DNA from: Victivallis sp. Marseille-Q1083
Lineage (GTDB): Bacteria > Verrucomicrobiota > Lentisphaeria > Victivallales > Victivallaceae
Assembly: GCF_903645315.1 (NCBI RefSeq)
Contig: NZ_CAHJXL010000001.1
Location: 1,161,001 to 1,225,000 of the forward strand
Reading direction: 5' to 3'
DNA: 64,000 nucleotides
Part shown: positions 17,465-25,450 of the stretch, piece after piece
How positions within the stretch are numbered: position 1 is the first letter of the stretch
Layout of the letters: the number at the start of each line of letters is the position of its first letter
Position numbers and translations under genes: made by a program
The notes under the pieces: generated by a model
The model's database searches: none
Seen by the model: the letters and a program-made list of their open reading frames with translations, nothing else
Told to the model about the DNA's origin: nothing

Positions 17465-18685
17465 GTCTTCCCCGCGCACGCGGGGGTGTTTCTGTCTGAT
17501 GTTTTTCGGCGCACTACCAAGCAGAGTCTTCCCCGCGCACGCGGGGGTGTTTCCAGCAATGACCAGATCGTTAGGAGGTCAGCATGGTCTTCCCCGCGCA
17601 CGCGGGGGTGTTTCTCTGCGCTTTGTGGTCAACTGCTTTCTGGCGGCGTCTTCTCCGCGCACGCGGGGGTGGTTCCTCATATCGAAAGGAAAGAAAAATG
17701 AAGAAAGAGTCTTCCCCGCGCACGCGGGGGTGGTTCTTTATAAAGCTGGTGGTGGCAAAATGACTGGCGGTCTTCCCCGCGCACGCGGGGGTGGTTCTGT
17801 AACGAGGCTTGGTTGGCAGCCTTTGCTGAAGTCTTCCCCGCGCACACGGGGGTGGTTCTGTGTATGACTCCGCCGATGTTGCCGGTGAAGGGTCTTCCCC
17901 GCGCACACGGGGGTGGTTCCGGCTTCGACGGAATACCGCCGGAAAGGAGCAAGTCTTCCCCGCGCACACGGGGGTGGTTCCCTGGTTCGTTGCCCTGCAA
18001 TATTGGTTGGACAGTCTTCCCCGCGCACGCGGGGGTGTTTCCAGGTACCAGCCGGTGCTGCTGAAACCGAAATAGTCTTCCCCGCGCACGCGGGGGTGTT
18101 TCTTCTGCTTCAAACCGGCAATGGAAGCAAAATCAGTCTTCCCCGCGCACGCGGGGGTGTTTCCGAATGATGATATTGAAAGCAATGCCGAATTTGGTCT
18201 TCCCCGCGCACGCGGGGGTGTTTCTGGTGGACGCTTTTAATACCAGCACGAACGAGCGTCTTCCCCGCGCACACGGGGGTGGTTCTCAGGGGTTGGACGC
18301 GCGGCTGGTGACGCCGGAGTTCTTCCCCGCGCACGCGGGGGTGTTTCACGATCCGCAGCGCGTGGCGACAATCGAAGGTGTTCTTCCCCGCGCACGCGGG
18401 GGTGTTTCTGGATAGAGTTGCGTCAAGACATGCTTCACGGCGTCTTCCCCGCGCACACGGGGGTGGTTCTCCTGCAATTTGCGGCAAATTTTATTGTGTG
18501 AAGTCTTCCCCGCGCACACGGGGGTGGTTCTCTGTTGTCATCATCTTTTGAGCAGTAAAAGAAGTCTTCCCCGCGCACACGGGGGTGTTTCTTACTGCGT
18601 TCAGAAAACAGCGGTAAATCCCGAGTCTTCCCCGCGCACGCGAGAGGAAGAGCCCGGTGGAGGAGATTTTAAGCGAACTGTCGTC

Positions 18686-18713
18686 AATTTCCCCGTGTAC
18701 ATGGGAACTCGAA
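18686..18713. repeat. Vestigial type I-E repeat past the array end
   Basis: A TTTCCCCGTGTACATGGG core lies exactly 61 bases after the last repeat start, in register with the array. It keeps CCCCG, AC and GGG. It is read as a decayed seventy-third repeat. Confidence 0.6.
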
Positions 18714-18990
18714 TTCAGTTTCTACCTTAAAAAACAATGAATACAAATATGAAAATAGTCGAAATTTTCAATTTTCCGGATAGAAAATCTGCCAAATGCA
18801 ATGATCCAACTGGAAATGTAATGACGGACGACTTATATTGATACATGGAGTTATCGACAACAATCCGATCGAGATTGTCTTGGAAACGCAGTTTAACAAA
18901 AGCATGATTCAGGAGACGGGTTAACCTATGCTTATGCCCTCCGCCCATGACCATTACCGGCTGAAAATCATCCCGGAGCGCTGACCGAAG
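18714..18990. other. AT-rich gap with no recognised gene
   Basis: This stretch of 277 bases follows the array. There are short open frames on both strands but none with a convincing start or family. It may hold remains of the upstream partner of the ABC ATPase gene. Confidence 0.4.
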
Positions 18991-19962
18991 ATGCCGTTGC
19001 TCGCCGTCAACGATTTGAAAGTTTATTATCCGGTGCGTACCGGGCTCTTCGGTCGGCCCGGGATGGTGCGTGCCGTCGACGGCGTCAGTTTCGAGCTGGA
19101 AGCCGGCGAGACGGTCGGCCTGGTCGGGGAAAGCGGTTGCGGCAAAAGCACTCTGGGCCGGGCGCTGGTGCGTCTGGAGACGCCGAACGGCGGCAGCATC
19201 CGCATCGACGATACCGACATTGCCACGCTGCACGGCCGGACTTTGCGGCACGCCAGAAAAAAATTTCAGATGATTTTCCAGGACCCTTACGGGTCGCTGA
19301 ATCCGCGCCTGACGGTTTACGCCGCGCTGGATGAAGTGTTGCACCTGCATACCTTCCTCAATTCGGAGGAGCGCCTGAAACGCATCGTCGAACTGCTGGA
19401 ACTGGTCGGGTTGGAAAGCGCCCATCTGTACCGTTACCCCCACCAGTTCAGCGGCGGCCAGCGCCAGCGCATCGGCATCGCCCGGGCATTGGCGGCGGAA
19501 CCGAAGCTGATCGTCGCCGACGAGCCGGTTTCGGCGCTGGATGTCAGTGTCCAGGCCCAGATCATCAATCTGCTGCAGGATATCCAGCGGCAGACCGACA
19601 CGGCGTTTCTGTTTATCGCCCATGACCTTGGTGTCGTCGAGCATATCAGTCGGCGAATTTTAGTCATGTATCTCGGAAAAATCGTCGAAGCCGGACCGGC
19701 CGCTGAATTGTGCGCCCGGCCCGTTCATCCCTATACCCAAGCATTGTTGTCGGCAGTCCCGGTATTGGATGCCGCCCGGCGGCGCCAGCGGATTATGCTC
19801 AAGGGCGATGTACCGTCGCCTTTGAATCCGCCCGGCGGCTGCAGTTTTCACCCGCGTTGTCCCAAAGCACAAGCCATTTGCCGGCGACAGGTGCCGCCGT
19901 TGCGTTCCTATCAATCGCCCGAACGGCAATGCGCCTGCTTTTTTCCGGATTGCGAGCAATAA
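18991..19962 (+). CDS. Oligopeptide/dipeptide ABC transporter ATP-binding protein (DppF/OppF type)
   Basis: This is the cytoplasmic ATPase that powers peptide or nickel import with a partner ATPase and two permeases. The protein is 323 residues. Walker A is [12 protein letters not shown] (43-54), the ABC signature [15 protein letters not shown], and Walker [13 protein letters not shown]. The C-terminal oligopeptide-family extension is present ([12 protein letters not shown], then [14 protein letters not shown] with Cys residues). No permease, partner ATPase or binding protein is adjacent; the upstream side is the CRISPR array. The operon was probably split or lost. A binding lipoprotein of the same class is 8 kb away at 27668. 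Confidence 0.92.
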   Translation: MPLLAVNDLKVYYPVRTGLFGRPGMVRAVDGVSFELEAGETVGLVGESGCGKSTLGRALVRLETPNGGSIRIDDTDIATLHGRTLRHARKKFQMIFQDPYGSLNPRLTVYAALDEVLHLHTFLNSEERLKRIVELLELVGLESAHLYRYPHQFSGGQRQRIGIARALAAEPKLIVADEPVSALDVSVQAQIINLLQDIQRQTDTAFLFIAHDLGVVEHISRRILVMYLGKIVEAGPAAELCARPVHPYTQALLSAVPVLDAARRRQRIMLKGDVPSPLNPPGGCSFHPRCPKAQAICRRQVPPLRSYQSPERQCACFFPDCEQ

Positions 19963-19988
19963 ACCAGTTGATTTCAAGAGGCCAAACG

Positions 19989-20444
19989 ATGAAAGATCAT
20001 GCCGCAAAAGTAGCACAATTGAGACAATATCTCAAACTGAACAACAAGCGTTACACCATCGAACGCGACCGGATGCTGGAAGCCATCGATGCGATGCCGG
20101 AGCGTTTCACGCTGCTGGGTTTGATCGACCTGGCGCGCAGCCGCGGTTACGTCTATGCCGCCAGTACGTTATACCGCAATTTCTTCGCTTTTGTCGAAGC
20201 GGGGCTGGTCAATGAATTGCGCGGCGTCAACGGCAAAATCGAATACGAGCGCAACGACGAAGATTGCTGTTATCTGCATTGCATCGGCTGCGGCAGCATC
20301 CTGAAACGGCCGCTGCCGGAGCAGAAGACCGCCATGTGGGAAGACGAAGAATTCACCCCGGTTACCAAGCAACTGCATTTGCGCGGCTATTGTCCCGACT
20401 GTCATAAAAAACTGCAGATAAAAAAGGAAAGCAGGATAAAATGA
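19989..20444 (+). CDS. Fur-family transcriptional regulator
   Basis: This is a metal-sensing repressor of the ferric uptake regulator family, 151 residues. The winged helix is at about 10-90 (RYTIERDRMLEAI, YVYAASTLYRNF). The C-terminal dimerisation part has two Cys pairs, LHCIGCG and CPDCH, which usually hold a structural zinc. Which metal it senses (Fe, Zn, Mn or peroxide as in PerR) cannot be read from the sequence. The ATG at 19989 is the natural start; longer reading to 19710 overlaps the ABC gene. Its stop overlaps the next start (ATGA). Confidence 0.9.
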   Translation: MKDHAAKVAQLRQYLKLNNKRYTIERDRMLEAIDAMPERFTLLGLIDLARSRGYVYAASTLYRNFFAFVEAGLVNELRGVNGKIEYERNDEDCCYLHCIGCGSILKRPLPEQKTAMWEDEEFTPVTKQLHLRGYCPDCHKKLQIKKESRIK

Positions 20445-21124
20445 ATTCCATGGCCATCGTTTTGACCACCGGCATGCTCGGCATGCTGACCCTGCCGTTG
20501 ACCGGCGGCAGCTTTGCCGAAGGCGCCTGGACACCGGAAGATTGGTGGATTGTCCGCAGCCCGCGCTGGAGCCATATCGGCGGCTGGGTGCAGCATGCCG
20601 ACCATATCACCAACGAAGTTCCCGCCGATGCCGGCGAGGAAGAAATGCTCGGTCCGCGCGCACCGGAATGTTATTCCAGCATGTTGTTGAAAAAAACGGT
20701 CGACGGCGCCAGCAGTTTCTCCATTGCCACCTCTTTCGACCATTTGATGGCACCGTTGATCGTACTGGCTCCGGCCGGCAGCCCGGTCCCGGCCGAGGGA
20801 GCGGCGCTGGAATACCGGGAACATTTCGAAATCGTCCTCTTCAATGAAGGCATCAACGTCTGGCATCACGAATTCAAGGACGGACAGCCCTGCTGGCATC
20901 TGGCCGCCTATCTCCGCATGGAATTGAAGCCGAAAACCATTTATCAATTGGAAGTCGCCACCGATTTCCAGGCCGCCGAACCGCAGCTCATCATCCGTTG
21001 CAACGGCGTCGAATTCGGCTATTCCGAACCGGACCTGCCGAACACTTACCACTGGGGCATCACCGGCTGCGAAGGAATCAATCGCTTTTACCAGTGGGAT
21101 TTGAAAACGCCGGCCACCGATTGA
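20441..21124 (+). CDS. Hypothetical protein coupled to the Fur-family gene
   Basis: The protein is 227 residues and I cannot assign a family. It is rich in aromatic residues and predicted strands (WWIVRSPRWSHIGGW, YREHFEIVLFNEGINVWHH, IYQLEVATDF), which suggests a beta-sandwich of the concanavalin/LamG kind, perhaps carbohydrate-binding. The N-terminus is hydrophobic but not a clear signal peptide. The four-base overlap with the regulator indicates co-translation, so metal-dependent or stress regulation is possible. A terminator follows at 21162. Confidence 0.8.
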   Translation: MNSMAIVLTTGMLGMLTLPLTGGSFAEGAWTPEDWWIVRSPRWSHIGGWVQHADHITNEVPADAGEEEMLGPRAPECYSSMLLKKTVDGASSFSIATSFDHLMAPLIVLAPAGSPVPAEGAALEYREHFEIVLFNEGINVWHHEFKDGQPCWHLAAYLRMELKPKTIYQLEVATDFQAAEPQLIIRCNGVEFGYSEPDLPNTYHWGITGCEGINRFYQWDLKTPATD

Positions 21125-21161
21125 GCCTTGGCCGGCAATCTTCTTCAAGCCCCTTCCCGGC

Positions 21162-21194
21162 CGGCGCCGCCGAACAATGGCGCCGACTTTTTTT
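21162..21194 (+). terminator. Rho-independent terminator
   Basis: The stem CGGCGCC / GGCGCCG with a 10-base loop is followed by seven T. It ends the regulator/hypothetical unit and faces the terminator of the alpha-galactosidase gene. Confidence 0.9.
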
Positions 21195-21203
21195 CTGCTC
21201 CGG

Positions 21204-21230
21204 AAAAACGGCGGCACCCGGCGTGCCGCC
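21204..21230 (-). terminator. Rho-independent terminator of the alpha-galactosidase gene
   Basis: On the minus strand, GGCGGCA / TGCCGCC with a 7-base loop is followed by G and five T, just past the stop at 21237. Confidence 0.88.
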
Positions 21231-21236
21231 AGCTTT

Positions 21237-23435
21237 TCAAGCTTTGTCCACCAGCTTCAACTGGAAGTGCCAACTGGCGCCGTCGCCGGGAACCTCCGGC
21301 ATCGGCAGGCCGGCATTCATCAGCGTATCGCCGTACAGGACCAGGCCGGATTCAACGACCCGGTAACGCCGCTCCGGCTGCAAGCCGCGCAACCGGAACA
21401 GCCGCGGCTCCTCATGCGCGTAATGATGCGCCACCACATAGAACAGCAACGCTTCACTGCCGTCTTTGGAAACGAACTCCCAGGCCGTGTAATCGCAGTT
21501 GCCGAACGGATCGGTCAGCCGATACAGATCGCCGTTGGCAATGATCGGATGGAAACGGTGAAAATCGTCGAGCTGCCGGCGGACTATTTCACGCTCGGCT
21601 TCATTCAATGTCGCCAAATCCATCTCATATCCGAACGTCCCGGCCAACGCGACATTGCCGCGGGTTTCCAGCGGCGTCATCCGCCCGGTCTGATGATTCG
21701 GGCAAGCCGATACATGCGCGCCGAGCGACGAAGCCGGATAGAACAACGACGTTCCGGCCTGGATTTTCAGCCGTTCAATCGCATCGGTGTTGTCGCTGGT
21801 CCAGATCTGCGGCGCATAGTAAAGCATACCGGCGTCGAACCGTCCGCCGCCGCCGGAACAGCCTTCGATCAGCAGTTCCGGAAAGGCTTCCAGCAGCCGG
21901 CGGTGAAGTTCGTAGACGCCGAGCACGTAACGGTGCCCGAGTTCTTTCTGACGTTCCGGCGGCAGCGACGGCGAATACATTTCGGCCGGCTGCCGGTTCA
22001 TATCCCATTTGACATATTCGATATTGGCCGAAGCCAGAATTCGGCTGATCGCCGCAAAGAGATAATCGACCACCGCCGGTTCCGCCATATTCAACACCAG
22101 TTGATGACGTCCCAGCGACCGGACCCGGCCCGGCGCGGTGAGCACCCACTCCGGATGGAGACGGAACAGTTCGCTGTTCTCCGAAATCATCTCCGGCTCG
22201 AACCACAGTCCGAACTTGATGCCGAGCGCATTGATCCTGCCGACCAATTCCCCCAGCTCGCCGATTTTCGCCGCATTGACGAACCAGTCGCCCAGCGACG
22301 AACGGTCATCGTCACGCTTGCCGAACCAGCCGTCGTCCAGCACCATCATTTCAATGCCGAGTTCGGCGGCGGCAGCGGCGATATTCAGCAATTTTTCCGC
22401 ATTGAAGTCGAAGTAGGTCGCTTCCCAGTTGTTGACCAGCACCGGCCGCTTCCGGCCGCTCCACTGACGACGGCACAAATTGCGGCGCAAAACATCATGG
22501 AAATGATGCGACAGTTTGCTCAAGCCGCCGTCCGAATAGGCGAGCAGCGCCTCCGGCGCCTGAAATTCGCCGCCCGGCGGCAATTCCCATTCAAAATCCT
22601 CCGGATGGATGCCGGCGCAGGAGCGGGAACGGTTGAACTGGTCGAGTTCCACTTCACAGAGGAAACTGCCGCTGTACACCAGGCAGACACCCCAGGCTTC
22701 GCCGCTTTCTTCGGTCGCGGTCCGGTCGGCCAGCATGAAAGCCGGATTGTGCTGGTGGCTGCTCGAAGTCCGGCGGCTGCCAACCGACTGGGTTCCCTGC
22801 CGCAAAGCGGCGCGCGTCACATGACGTTCCCGCGCATAGGAACCGTCGAGCGTGATCAGGTCCAACGGCCGGTTCGGCAGCGCCAGGCAGCAGCTCATCA
22901 CTTTTTCCAGATAAACCGGCCGGGGCGAACGGTTGACCACCCGGACGCTGCGGGCGATGACGTCGCAGCAGGCGAATACCGAATAACTCAAAATAAATTC
23001 CACCTGGCTGACTGCGTCGATCAGAACGATTTCCAGCGTTTCCGCCGGCGATTCCGGCGTCGCAAACGAAGCAGGCAAGCCCGGCAACGGCTTTTTGCCG
23101 GAATAAATCCGATGGGAAACGTACTTCAGATCGGTGCTGTTGACGCCGTCGGCGGTCCGGACGATCGCCGCCGCCGTTCGATAATCCCCGACCGCATGGG
23201 TGGAATATTCCTGCGCCATGTGATCCCGGGAAAGCAACGGCGTTCCGCCGTCCGGATAAGGACAGAAAGAACGGAACAACCGGAATCCGAGCGCGGCCGC
23301 TTCGGCGCCATCGCTGATTCTGCCGCCGAAATGGAGCTGCTCCAGATAACCGTACTCATCCACCCGGAAGGCGTAAGTCGTCTGATTGGTGTCCAGCTTG
23401 AACACCTGGTGGTCGGGGTAATAAATAATGCTCAT
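21237..23435 (-). CDS. GH36 alpha-galactosidase
   Basis: This is a glycoside hydrolase family 36 enzyme that removes terminal alpha-galactose from raffinose-type sugars or galactomannan. The 732-residue length is usual for the tetrameric bacterial type. Visible motifs are LDDGWFGKRDDD, KFGLWFEPEMI, the nucleophile segment IEYVKWDMNR (Asp about 478) and the acid-base segment TSDNTDAIER (about 547), plus the substrate-side EGCSGGGGRFD. No signal peptide is seen, so it acts in the cytoplasm. Its promoter lies at 23471-23498 and its terminator at 21204-21230, so it is a single-gene unit downstream of the sugar operon. Confidence 0.96.
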   Translation of the reverse strand: MSIIYYPDHQVFKLDTNQTTYAFRVDEYGYLEQLHFGGRISDGAEAAALGFRLFRSFCPYPDGGTPLLSRDHMAQEYSTHAVGDYRTAAAIVRTADGVNSTDLKYVSHRIYSGKKPLPGLPASFATPESPAETLEIVLIDAVSQVEFILSYSVFACCDVIARSVRVVNRSPRPVYLEKVMSCCLALPNRPLDLITLDGSYARERHVTRAALRQGTQSVGSRRTSSSHQHNPAFMLADRTATEESGEAWGVCLVYSGSFLCEVELDQFNRSRSCAGIHPEDFEWELPPGGEFQAPEALLAYSDGGLSKLSHHFHDVLRRNLCRRQWSGRKRPVLVNNWEATYFDFNAEKLLNIAAAAAELGIEMMVLDDGWFGKRDDDRSSLGDWFVNAAKIGELGELVGRINALGIKFGLWFEPEMISENSELFRLHPEWVLTAPGRVRSLGRHQLVLNMAEPAVVDYLFAAISRILASANIEYVKWDMNRQPAEMYSPSLPPERQKELGHRYVLGVYELHRRLLEAFPELLIEGCSGGGGRFDAGMLYYAPQIWTSDNTDAIERLKIQAGTSLFYPASSLGAHVSACPNHQTGRMTPLETRGNVALAGTFGYEMDLATLNEAEREIVRRQLDDFHRFHPIIANGDLYRLTDPFGNCDYTAWEFVSKDGSEALLFYVVAHHYAHEEPRLFRLRGLQPERRYRVVESGLVLYGDTLMNAGLPMPEVPGDGASWHFQLKLVDKA

Positions 23436-23470
23436 TGCTTTACCTTATGTCGTTCATCATGAAATCGCAT

Positions 23471-23498
23471 AATATAATCGCCATCAGGGCGATTTCAA
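23471..23498 (-). promoter_or_regulatory. Promoter and operator of the alpha-galactosidase gene
   Basis: On the minus strand, TTGAAA (23498-23493), 16 bases, TATATT (23476-23471). An inverted repeat TGAAATCG / CGATTTCA brackets the promoter, and ATCGCC-CTGAT-GGCGAT lies in the spacer. This suggests a repressor site overlapping the promoter. Confidence 0.7.
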
Positions 23499-23542
23499 CT
23501 TCGGGAAGCGGGAACGACCGGCGGGAAACGATTCGACCGGTC

Positions 23543-23572
23543 AAAAAAAGCGCCGGACTGCTGTTCCGGCGC
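23543..23572 (-). terminator. Rho-independent terminator of the sugar-oxidoreductase operon
   Basis: On the minus strand the stem GCGCCGGA / TCCGGCGC with a 7-base loop is followed by seven T, downstream of the stop at 23600. Confidence 0.92.
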
Positions 23573-23599
23573 CTGACGCTTCCCATTTACCGCTTCCGA

Positions 23600-24637
23600 T
23601 CAAACCCGAACCGGCCTGCCCCCGGCAGCCGACTCGTAGAAGGCATCCAGAAGTTTCATCACCGTCACGCCATCCTGCGGATCGACCAGGAACGGCACTC
23701 CTTTGACCAGCGCGTCCAGAAAGGAATAACAGGCATCATGACAGTCCGGAATCGGCGGATGCAGCTTGGCGTCGAACGGCATCCCGCCGATGTCCCGGTA
23801 ACATTCCACCTCGAAGTCATAATTGTCGCCGACGTTATACTGATACAGTCCGCCGTTGGTCCCCAGCAGCCGGGTGGAAATTTCATTCATCTGCCGGATA
23901 TGGCCGGCCCAGGAAGCGGCCACTTCCAATGTCGCGCCGTTTTTAAACCGGACAAAACCGCAGGCCAGGTCTTCGACATCGAACTGCTTGCCGCTGCCGG
24001 CCGCCAGCGGCGCCCCGATCCTGTTGTAAGTCGTTCCCATCACCCATTCCGGTTCCGGGTATCCCATCAGCCACAATGCCAGATCGAGCCGGTGCACCCC
24101 GAGATCGATCATCGGCCCGCCGCCGGACTGCGCCTTTTTGCCGAACCAGCCGCCGAAGCCGGGAAAACGGTGGCGGCGCAGCCAGACGGTCCGCCCGTAA
24201 TAGATTTCCCCGAGTTCGCCGCGCTCCAGCAATTCCTTCATCGCCACCGACTGCGGCGCGAACCGGAACCGGAAATCGATGCCGAGCCGTTTGCCGGTCC
24301 GGGTCGCCGTGTCAAGCATCTGCTGCGCTTCCGCGGCGGACAGCGCCATCGGTTTCTCGCAGAACACATGGCAGCCGGCCTCCAGCGCGGCGACGGTAAA
24401 ATGTTTGTGCAGATAATTCGGCACGGCCACGCAGGCGACGTCCAATTTTTCCCTGGCCAGCATCTCTTCGGCGTCGACATAAGCGCCGGCGATCCCGTAT
24501 TCCGCTTTGACCCGTTCCATCAACGGCACGTCGATATCGGAAATCGCCACCACTTCACCGGCCGGATGGTTCCAAAAGGCGGCGATATGCCGCCGCCCCA
24601 TGCCAAGCCCGATAATTCCGATCCGCAATTTCTCCAT
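23600..24637 (-). CDS. Gfo/Idh/MocA-family oxidoreductase (contains the self-targeted protospacer)
   Basis: This is an NAD(P)-dependent sugar or polyol dehydrogenase of 345 residues. The Rossmann motif is IGIIGLGMGRRH near the N-terminus, and the catalytic pair region is VFCEKPMAL with the later GGGPMIDLGVHRLDL (Asp/His). The exact substrate cannot be read. It follows the ThuA-like gene with only a 3-base gap. Bases 23990-24023, coding for about NRIGAPLAAGSG, match a spacer of the type I-E array exactly. Confidence 0.92.
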   Translation of the reverse strand: MEKLRIGIIGLGMGRRHIAAFWNHPAGEVVAISDIDVPLMERVKAEYGIAGAYVDAEEMLAREKLDVACVAVPNYLHKHFTVAALEAGCHVFCEKPMALSAAEAQQMLDTATRTGKRLGIDFRFRFAPQSVAMKELLERGELGEIYYGRTVWLRRHRFPGFGGWFGKKAQSGGGPMIDLGVHRLDLALWLMGYPEPEWVMGTTYNRIGAPLAAGSGKQFDVEDLACGFVRFKNGATLEVAASWAGHIRQMNEISTRLLGTNGGLYQYNVGDNYDFEVECYRDIGGMPFDAKLHPPIPDCHDACYSFLDALVKGVPFLVDPQDGVTVMKLLDAFYESAAGGRPVRV

Positions 24638-24640
24638 ATT

Positions 24641-25375
24641 TCAACGCGCCCTTCCCAACTGTTCCCGCGGCGGCACTTTTTCACAGCGCAGCTCCTGCGG
24701 CGGCAAAACCGGCGCCGCCCACCGCGCCGCATTGCCCAGCACCCGCAGAATATCGGCGTGAAAATAAGTCGGATATTCTTCGTGCCCGGGCGCAAAATAG
24801 AAAATTCTGCCCAGCCCGCGCTGGAAAGCCACGCCGCTGCGAAATACTTCGCCGCCTTCAAACCAGGAATTGAAAATCAAATGCCCGTCATCCGGAATAT
24901 CGAACCGTTCGCCGTACATCTCCTCCCGTTCGAGTTCGATACAGCGGCCGATGCCGGCGGCAATCGGGTGGGACGGATCGACGGTCCACAACCGTTCGCG
25001 TTCGCCGGCCACCCGGCAGATCAGCGTACAGCTGGTTCCCATCAGGGCGCGGAAAATTTTGGACATATGGCTGGAATGCAAGGCCACCAGCCCCATGCCG
25101 CCGAGCACCCGCCGCTGGATTTTCTCCACCAGCGCATCGGCCACTTCCGCATGGAAACGATGTCCCCACCAGAACAGCACATCGGTTGACGCCAGCAGCG
25201 CGTCCGGCAATCCCTGTTCCGGCTCATCCAGGGAAGCCAGGCGGATTTCCAGATCTTCCGCGGCGATGCCGTCGGCAATCGCCCGATGCATCCCCGCCGG
25301 ATAAATCGCTTTGACCGGCAAATCGTTTTTCTCATGCCGGAATTCATTCCAGATGGTAACTTTGATCTTCTGCAT
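24641..25375 (-). CDS. ThuA-like domain protein
   Basis: This 244-residue protein has the ThuA (trehalose utilisation) fold, a glutamine-amidotransferase-like domain often found beside Gfo/Idh/MocA dehydrogenases. Features are VTIWNEFRHEK at the N-terminus, DVLFWWGHRFH, the LVALHSSHMSKIF segment and GRIFYFAPGHEEYPTYFH at the C-terminus. No signal peptide is seen. Known relatives act in disaccharide oxidation; the reaction here is unknown. It is the third gene of the isomerase-oxidoreductase-ThuA-oxidoreductase run. Confidence 0.88.
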   Translation of the reverse strand: MQKIKVTIWNEFRHEKNDLPVKAIYPAGMHRAIADGIAAEDLEIRLASLDEPEQGLPDALLASTDVLFWWGHRFHAEVADALVEKIQRRVLGGMGLVALHSSHMSKIFRALMGTSCTLICRVAGERERLWTVDPSHPIAAGIGRCIELEREEMYGERFDIPDDGHLIFNSWFEGGEVFRSGVAFQRGLGRIFYFAPGHEEYPTYFHADILRVLGNAARWAAPVLPPQELRCEKVPPREQLGRAR

Positions 25376-25391
25376 AGTTCAGCCTTCTGCA

Positions 25392-25445
25392 GGAACGGCG
25401 CCTCCCGCCCCGTCGAAGAGCACGAAGGCGCCATTCCGTTTTTTT
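25392..25445 (+). terminator. Terminator-like hairpin facing the opposite way to its operon
   Basis: GGAACGGCGCC and GGCGCCATTCC pair over 11 bp (one G-U), followed by seven T on the plus strand, inside a minus-strand operon. It would stop antisense transcription, or the minus-strand form could act as a structured intergenic element. Confidence 0.55.
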
Positions 25446-25450
25446 CACGG

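Larger units (their letters stand above)
14291..18652 (+). CRISPR. Type I-E CRISPR array, 72 repeats and 71 spacers
   Basis: Repeats of 28 bp begin GTCTTCCCCGCG and end GCGGGGGTGTTTC, with the I-E hairpin (CCCCGCG-CA-CGCGGGG). The period is 61 bp at all but three steps (62 at 15450, 16488 and 18258), from 14291 to 18625. The base after each repeat is C or T in nearly every unit, as expected if it comes from the PAM. Repeats 4-14 (14474-15084) begin GCCTT instead of GTCTT. A second variant, GGTGGTTC, is scattered and forms a run of six at 17648-17953. The last repeat (18625) decays after 18 bases. Orientation follows cas2, the leader and the E. coli repeat. Confidence 0.99.

Noticed and set aside
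14200-18730. Many overlapping open frames across the type I-E array with repeated SPRTRGCF- or PPRARGR-like peptides
   Set aside because: They are translations of the CRISPR repeats in several frames and have no starts or family features.
18727-19644. Minus-strand frame opposite the ABC ATPase gene
   Set aside because: Shadow of the plus-strand gene; the part beyond it (18727-18948) has no recognisable protein features.
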